Source: Hoylesella loescheii (lineage in GTDB: Bacteria > Bacteroidota > Bacteroidia > Bacteroidales > Bacteroidaceae). Taken from it: DNA of 64,000 nt. The stretch spans positions 48,246 through 112,245 of the forward strand of contig JADYUK010000010.1 in the NCBI GenBank assembly GCA_021531755.1. Direction: 5' to 3'. The translations under genes and the position numbers were made by a program. The notes under the pieces are model-generated. The model had not been told where the DNA came from. It did no database searches and was given only the letters and a program-made list of their open reading frames with translations. Shown here in pieces: positions 60,893-64,000 of this stretch; position 1 is the first letter of the stretch, and the number at the start of each line of letters is the position of its first letter.

Positions 60893-62260
60893 TTAGATAA
60901 TCTTCTCCAGCTGGCTGATGTTGCGGTCTATCTCCTCCTGCTTCACCTCATAGTCATGCAGGTTGCCCTGGAGATACTGCTGGTAGGCATACATGTCGAT
61001 GAGTCCGTGGCCTGAGAGGTTGAAGAGAATCACCTTCTCCTCGCCTGTCTCCTTACACTTCTCCGCCTCGTTTATGGCGGCAGCGATGGCGTGGCATGAC
61101 TCTGGAGCCGGTATGATGCCCTCTGTCTTCGAGAAGAGCAGGCCAGCCCTGAACGCCTCAGTCTGCTGTATGTCGGTCGCCTCCATGCGCTTCTCCTTCA
61201 GCAGCTGCGATATTATCATGCCCGCACCGTGGTATCTCAGGCCACCGGCATGTATGTTGGCCGGCATGAAGTTATGGCCGAGGGTGTACATGGGGAGCAG
61301 CGGTGTGAGTCCCGAGAGGTCGCCGAAGTCATACTGGAAGACACCGCGTGTCAGTTTCGGGCATGATGCCGGCTCGGCGGCGATGAAGCGTGTCGTGCGT
61401 CCGTCGAGTATGTTATGTCTCATGAATGGGAATGATATGCCGCCGAAGTTAGAGCCTCCTCCGAAGCATCCTATCACGATGTCAGGATACTCCCCAGCCT
61501 TCTCCATCTGCTTCTCAGCCTCAAGGCCTATGACAGTCTGGTGGAGGGCGACGTGGTTGAGGACAGAGCCGAGGACGTATTTGCAGTTTGGTGTCGTCAT
61601 GGCGAGCTCCACAGCCTCTGATATCGCTGTGCCGAGCGAGCCCTGGTTGTTAGGGTCGCGTGTCAGTACATCCTTTCCGGCGCGTGTCGACATTGATGGC
61701 GACGGGGTCACCTGTGCGCCGTATGTCTCCATGATGGCGTGGCGGTAGGGCTTCTGGTCGTAGCTTATCTTAACCTGATAGACAGCGGCCTCAAGGCCGA
61801 AGACCTTAGCGGCGTATGCCAGGGCGCATCCCCACTGTCCGGCTCCTGTCTCTGTCGTGACGTTCGTCACTCCCTCCTCCTTGCAGTAGTAAGCCTGCGC
61901 GAGTGCAGAGTTCAGCTTGTGTGAGCCGACAGGCGATACGCTCTCGTTCTTGAAGTATATATGTGCAGGCGTGCCGAGAGCCTTCTCAAGGCCGTAGGCA
62001 CGCACGAGTGGTGTCGAGCGGTAATACTTGTACTGTTCCAGAACGGCCTGTGGGATGTCAATCCACGCATTGGTCGTGTCCAACTCCTGGTGGCACAGCT
62101 CATGGGCGAAGATAGGGTAGAGGTCTTCAGCCTTCATCGGCTCGTGGGTCTTAGGGTTCAGGGGCGGCAGCGGCTTGACAGGCATGTCGGCCTGGATGTT
62201 GTACCATTGTGTCGGGATTTCATCCTCCGTGAGGAAGAAACGTTTCTGATTTTTGTTCAT
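60893..62260 (-). CDS. trpB: Tryptophan synthase beta chain, TrpB2 type
   Basis: 455 residues, longer than TrpB1 (about 400) and with the TrpB2-specific N-terminal extension (EIPTQWYNIQADMP, HELCHQELDTTNAWIDIP). The PLP lysine is K115 in GSHKLNSAL, the phosphate-binding loop is GCFGGGSNFGG, and AGQWGCALAYAAKVFG is typical. TrpB2 enzymes make tryptophan from indole and serine and often lie outside the trp operon without a TrpA partner, as here. They are thought to salvage free indole. No other trp gene is near, and no trp leader was found. Confidence 0.92.
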   Translation of the reverse strand: MNKNQKRFFLTEDEIPTQWYNIQADMPVKPLPPLNPKTHEPMKAEDLYPIFAHELCHQELDTTNAWIDIPQAVLEQYKYYRSTPLVRAYGLEKALGTPAHIYFKNESVSPVGSHKLNSALAQAYYCKEEGVTNVTTETGAGQWGCALAYAAKVFGLEAAVYQVKISYDQKPYRHAIMETYGAQVTPSPSMSTRAGKDVLTRDPNNQGSLGTAISEAVELAMTTPNCKYVLGSVLNHVALHQTVIGLEAEKQMEKAGEYPDIVIGCFGGGSNFGGISFPFMRHNILDGRTTRFIAAEPASCPKLTRGVFQYDFGDLSGLTPLLPMYTLGHNFMPANIHAGGLRYHGAGMIISQLLKEKRMEATDIQQTEAFRAGLLFSKTEGIIPAPESCHAIAAAINEAEKCKETGEEKVILFNLSGHGLIDMYAYQQYLQGNLHDYEVKQEEIDRNISQLEKII

Positions 62261-62301
62261 CTCGTTTACATTTTGTTAGGTTATATTACGTTTCTTGTGT
62301 G

Positions 62302-62309
62302 CAAAAGTA
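62302..62309 (-). promoter_or_regulatory. Promoter of trpB2
   Basis: CAAAAGTA reads TACTTTTG on the minus strand, 42 nt before the start. A matching -33 box at the usual distance is not evident. Confidence 0.55.
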
Positions 62310-62350
62310 ATAAATATATTTTAAGTGGCAAAGAGAAAACATACCTTATT

Positions 62351-62382
62351 CTTGTCCATGTCAGGAAAAAAGCGTAATTTTG
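62351..62382 (+). promoter_or_regulatory. Promoter of the suf operon
   Basis: CTTG (62351-62354), a 20-nt spacer and TAATTTTG (62375-62382) lie 58 nt before sufB. It is divergent from the trpB2 promoter. Confidence 0.65.
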
Positions 62383-62440
62383 CAGCAAAATGATAACGTG
62401 GGGCAGAGTCATGTTGATGCCCAGAACGAAAAATAACAAT

Positions 62441-63892
62441 ATGTCAGAAAAGAACCAATTCGTGCGCCAGGTGGCAGAGCAGAAATATGAGTACGGATTC
62501 ACCACCGACGTGCATACCGAGATAATACCCAACGGCTTGAATGAGGACATCGTGCGCCTCATATCGGCCAAGAAGGGCGAGCCGGACTGGATGCTGGAGT
62601 TCCGTCTGGAGGCTTTCAGACACTGGCAGAAGATGGAGGAGCCCAGATGGGGTCATGTCCATGTGCCGGAGATTGACTACCAGGCCATATCATACTATGC
62701 CGACCCTCTCGCCAAGAAGGCCGACGCGCCAAAGACAGCCGACGATATCGACCCGGAGCTGATGAAGACATTTGACAAGCTGGGCATCCCGCTTGAGGAG
62801 CGGCTCGCGCTGAGCGGTGTCGCTGTCGACGCCATCATGGACTCCGTGTCGGTCAAGACAACATTCAAGGAGAAGCTGAAGGAGAAGGGTATCATCTTCA
62901 TGTCCATCGGCGAGGCCATCAAGGAGCACCCCGCACTCGTGCGTGAGTATCTCGGCAGTGTCGTGCCTTATAGGGACAACTTCTTCGCCGCCCTCAACTC
63001 GGCAGTCTTCTCCGACGGCTCTTTCGTCTATATCCCTAAGGGTGTGCGCTGCCCGATGGAGCTGTCGAGCTACTTCCGCATCAACGCACGCAACACAGGA
63101 CAGTTCGAGCGGACGCTCATCATAGCCGACGACGACGCCTATGTGTCGTACCTTGAGGGATGTACCGCCCCGATGCGCGACGAGAACCAGCTTCACGCAG
63201 CCATCGTCGAGATAATCGTGAAGGACCGTGCCGAGGTGAAATACTCTACCGTGCAGAACTGGTACCCCGGCGATGAGCAGGGCAGGGGAGGCGTGCTGAA
63301 CCTTGTCACGAAGCGTGGAGACCTCCGCGGAGAATCGTCGAAGCTCTCGTGGACACAGGTGGAGACAGGGTCGGCCGTGACATGGAAGTACCCCTCGTGC
63401 ATCCTCCGTGGCGACAACTCCGTGGCAGAGTTCTATTCTGTCGCCGTCACAAACAACTACCAGGAGGCTGACACCGGCACGAAGATGATACATCTCGGCA
63501 GGAACACCAAGTCGACAATCATATCCAAGGGCATCTCGGCAGGCCACTCGCAGAACTCATACCGCGGACTTGTCATGGCGGGGACGAAGGCCGACAACGC
63601 CCGCAACTACTCGTCGTGCGACTCGCTCCTGCTCGGCAGTGACTGTGGCGCCCACACCTTCCCGTATATGGATGCCCGCAACGACACCGCGATTTTCGAG
63701 CATGAGGCGACGACAAGCAAGATAAGCGAGGACCAGCTCTTCTACTGTCAGCAGCGTGGCATACCGATGGAGCAGGCCGTAGGGCTCATTGTCAACGGCT
63801 ATGCTAAGGATGTGCTCAACAAGCTCCCCATGGAGTTTGCCGTCGAGGCACAGAAGCTGCTCTCCGTATCGCTTGAGGGGACAGTGGGATAA
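62441..63892 (+). CDS. sufB: Fe-S cluster assembly scaffold SufB
   Basis: 483 residues, full length for SufB. The start [20 protein letters not shown] is the family N-terminus; the frame is open upstream to 62390. Motifs are [53 protein letters not shown] and, near the end, the cysteine and glutamate of [14 protein letters not shown] and [22 protein letters not shown]. SufB is the scaffold of the SufBCD complex that builds iron-sulfur clusters in the cytoplasm. sufC, sufD and sufS are expected just beyond the right edge. Iron-responsive control is usual for suf but no operator was recognised. Confidence 0.95.
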   Translation: MSEKNQFVRQVAEQKYEYGFTTDVHTEIIPNGLNEDIVRLISAKKGEPDWMLEFRLEAFRHWQKMEEPRWGHVHVPEIDYQAISYYADPLAKKADAPKTADDIDPELMKTFDKLGIPLEERLALSGVAVDAIMDSVSVKTTFKEKLKEKGIIFMSIGEAIKEHPALVREYLGSVVPYRDNFFAALNSAVFSDGSFVYIPKGVRCPMELSSYFRINARNTGQFERTLIIADDDAYVSYLEGCTAPMRDENQLHAAIVEIIVKDRAEVKYSTVQNWYPGDEQGRGGVLNLVTKRGDLRGESSKLSWTQVETGSAVTWKYPSCILRGDNSVAEFYSVAVTNNYQEADTGTKMIHLGRNTKSTIISKGISAGHSQNSYRGLVMAGTKADNARNYSSCDSLLLGSDCGAHTFPYMDARNDTAIFEHEATTSKISEDQLFYCQQRGIPMEQAVGLIVNGYAKDVLNKLPMEFAVEAQKLLSVSLEGTVG

Positions 63893-63939
63893 CCATCCCT
63901 CACGTGCGCCACACAATATCCCGTGCGCCATCATCGCCC

Positions 63940-64000
63940 ACCTCTTCTCACCCCATCTTTCACCCCTTCTCACCCCATTGTCCACCCCTTCTCACCCCAT
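63940..64000. repeat. CTTCTCACCCCAT tandem repeat at the right edge
   Basis: CTTCTCACCCCAT occurs three times (from about 63943, 63966 and 63988), separated by TTTCACCC and TGTCCACCC. The array may continue beyond the window. The 108 nt after sufB hold nothing else. Confidence 0.7.

Overview
The window looks like a chromosomal segment of a Bacteroidales bacterium, most likely Prevotellaceae (Prevotella in the broad sense). Promoters match the Bacteroidetes sigma-70 type (TTTG about 20 nt before TAnnTTTG), ribosome binding sites are not purine-rich, and secreted proteins end in the short C-terminal signature common in Prevotella (an LSGRRV- or DGR-type motif, then GLYI or GIVI, NGKK or GGKT, and a final K or R). 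Gene content (succinate dehydrogenase/fumarate reductase, BtuB/BtuG, Pit-PhoU fusion, TrpB2, SufB, mannan phosphorolysis) fits. Nothing here shows a plasmid or phage.

Layout. 1-213: 3' end of the fumarate reductase/succinate dehydrogenase iron-sulfur subunit. 0.4-7.0 kb: a cobalamin uptake operon (riboswitch, btuB, btuG, two secreted proteins) bounded by copies of an 18-bp inverted element. 7.7-10.9 kb: lactate-oxidation genes lutC (+) and lutAB (-), arranged convergently rather than as one operon. 11.3-14.6 kb: two tandem AAA-ATPase/PD-(D/E)XK genes with almost identical ends and divergent middles. 14.8-20.6 kb: AldA-type aldehyde dehydrogenase, divergent from an iron alcohol dehydrogenase, PdxA2-type dehydrogenase and four-carbon acid sugar kinase (threonate/erythronate-like catabolism), followed by a DUF4230 protein and an S41 protease. 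23.3-25.6 kb: phosphate transporter. 26-30 kb: tRNA-Asn, a HIRAN-domain protein, a probable structured noncoding RNA and a secreted protein. 30.4-35.8 kb: two-component system, BASS-type transporter and a thioredoxin-fold lipoprotein without a CxxC motif. 36.1-37.1 kb: a REP-associated tyrosine transposase next to REP-like hairpins. 37.5-41.9 kb: a giant secreted multi-module starch-binding protein. 41.9-43.3 kb: M16 peptidase. 43.5-58.6 kb: glycan utilisation (GH3, an aldolase-family lyase, SSS and SNF symporters, then GH26-GH130-GPH symporter-epimerase-GH36). 58.9-60.6 kb: a GH53 endogalactanase fused to a cyclophilin. 60.9-63.9 kb: trpB2 and sufB.

The clearest working pathway is beta-mannan/galactomannan use: GH26 cuts mannan, GH36 removes galactose, the symporter brings in the disaccharide, the epimerase converts mannobiose to mannosylglucose, and GH130 phosphorolyses it to mannose-1-phosphate and glucose. 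There is no SusC/SusD pair in the window.

Unusual structure lies mostly between genes. Several unrelated minisatellites (9, 22, 44 and 66 bp periods) sit in the 5' leaders of lutA, the S41 protease, the BASS and SNF transporters and the GH53 gene. A dispersed repeat carries perfect DnaA-box 9-mers. An uncharacterised noncoding RNA has its own promoter and terminator. The strongest protein-level oddity is the GH53-cyclophilin fusion.
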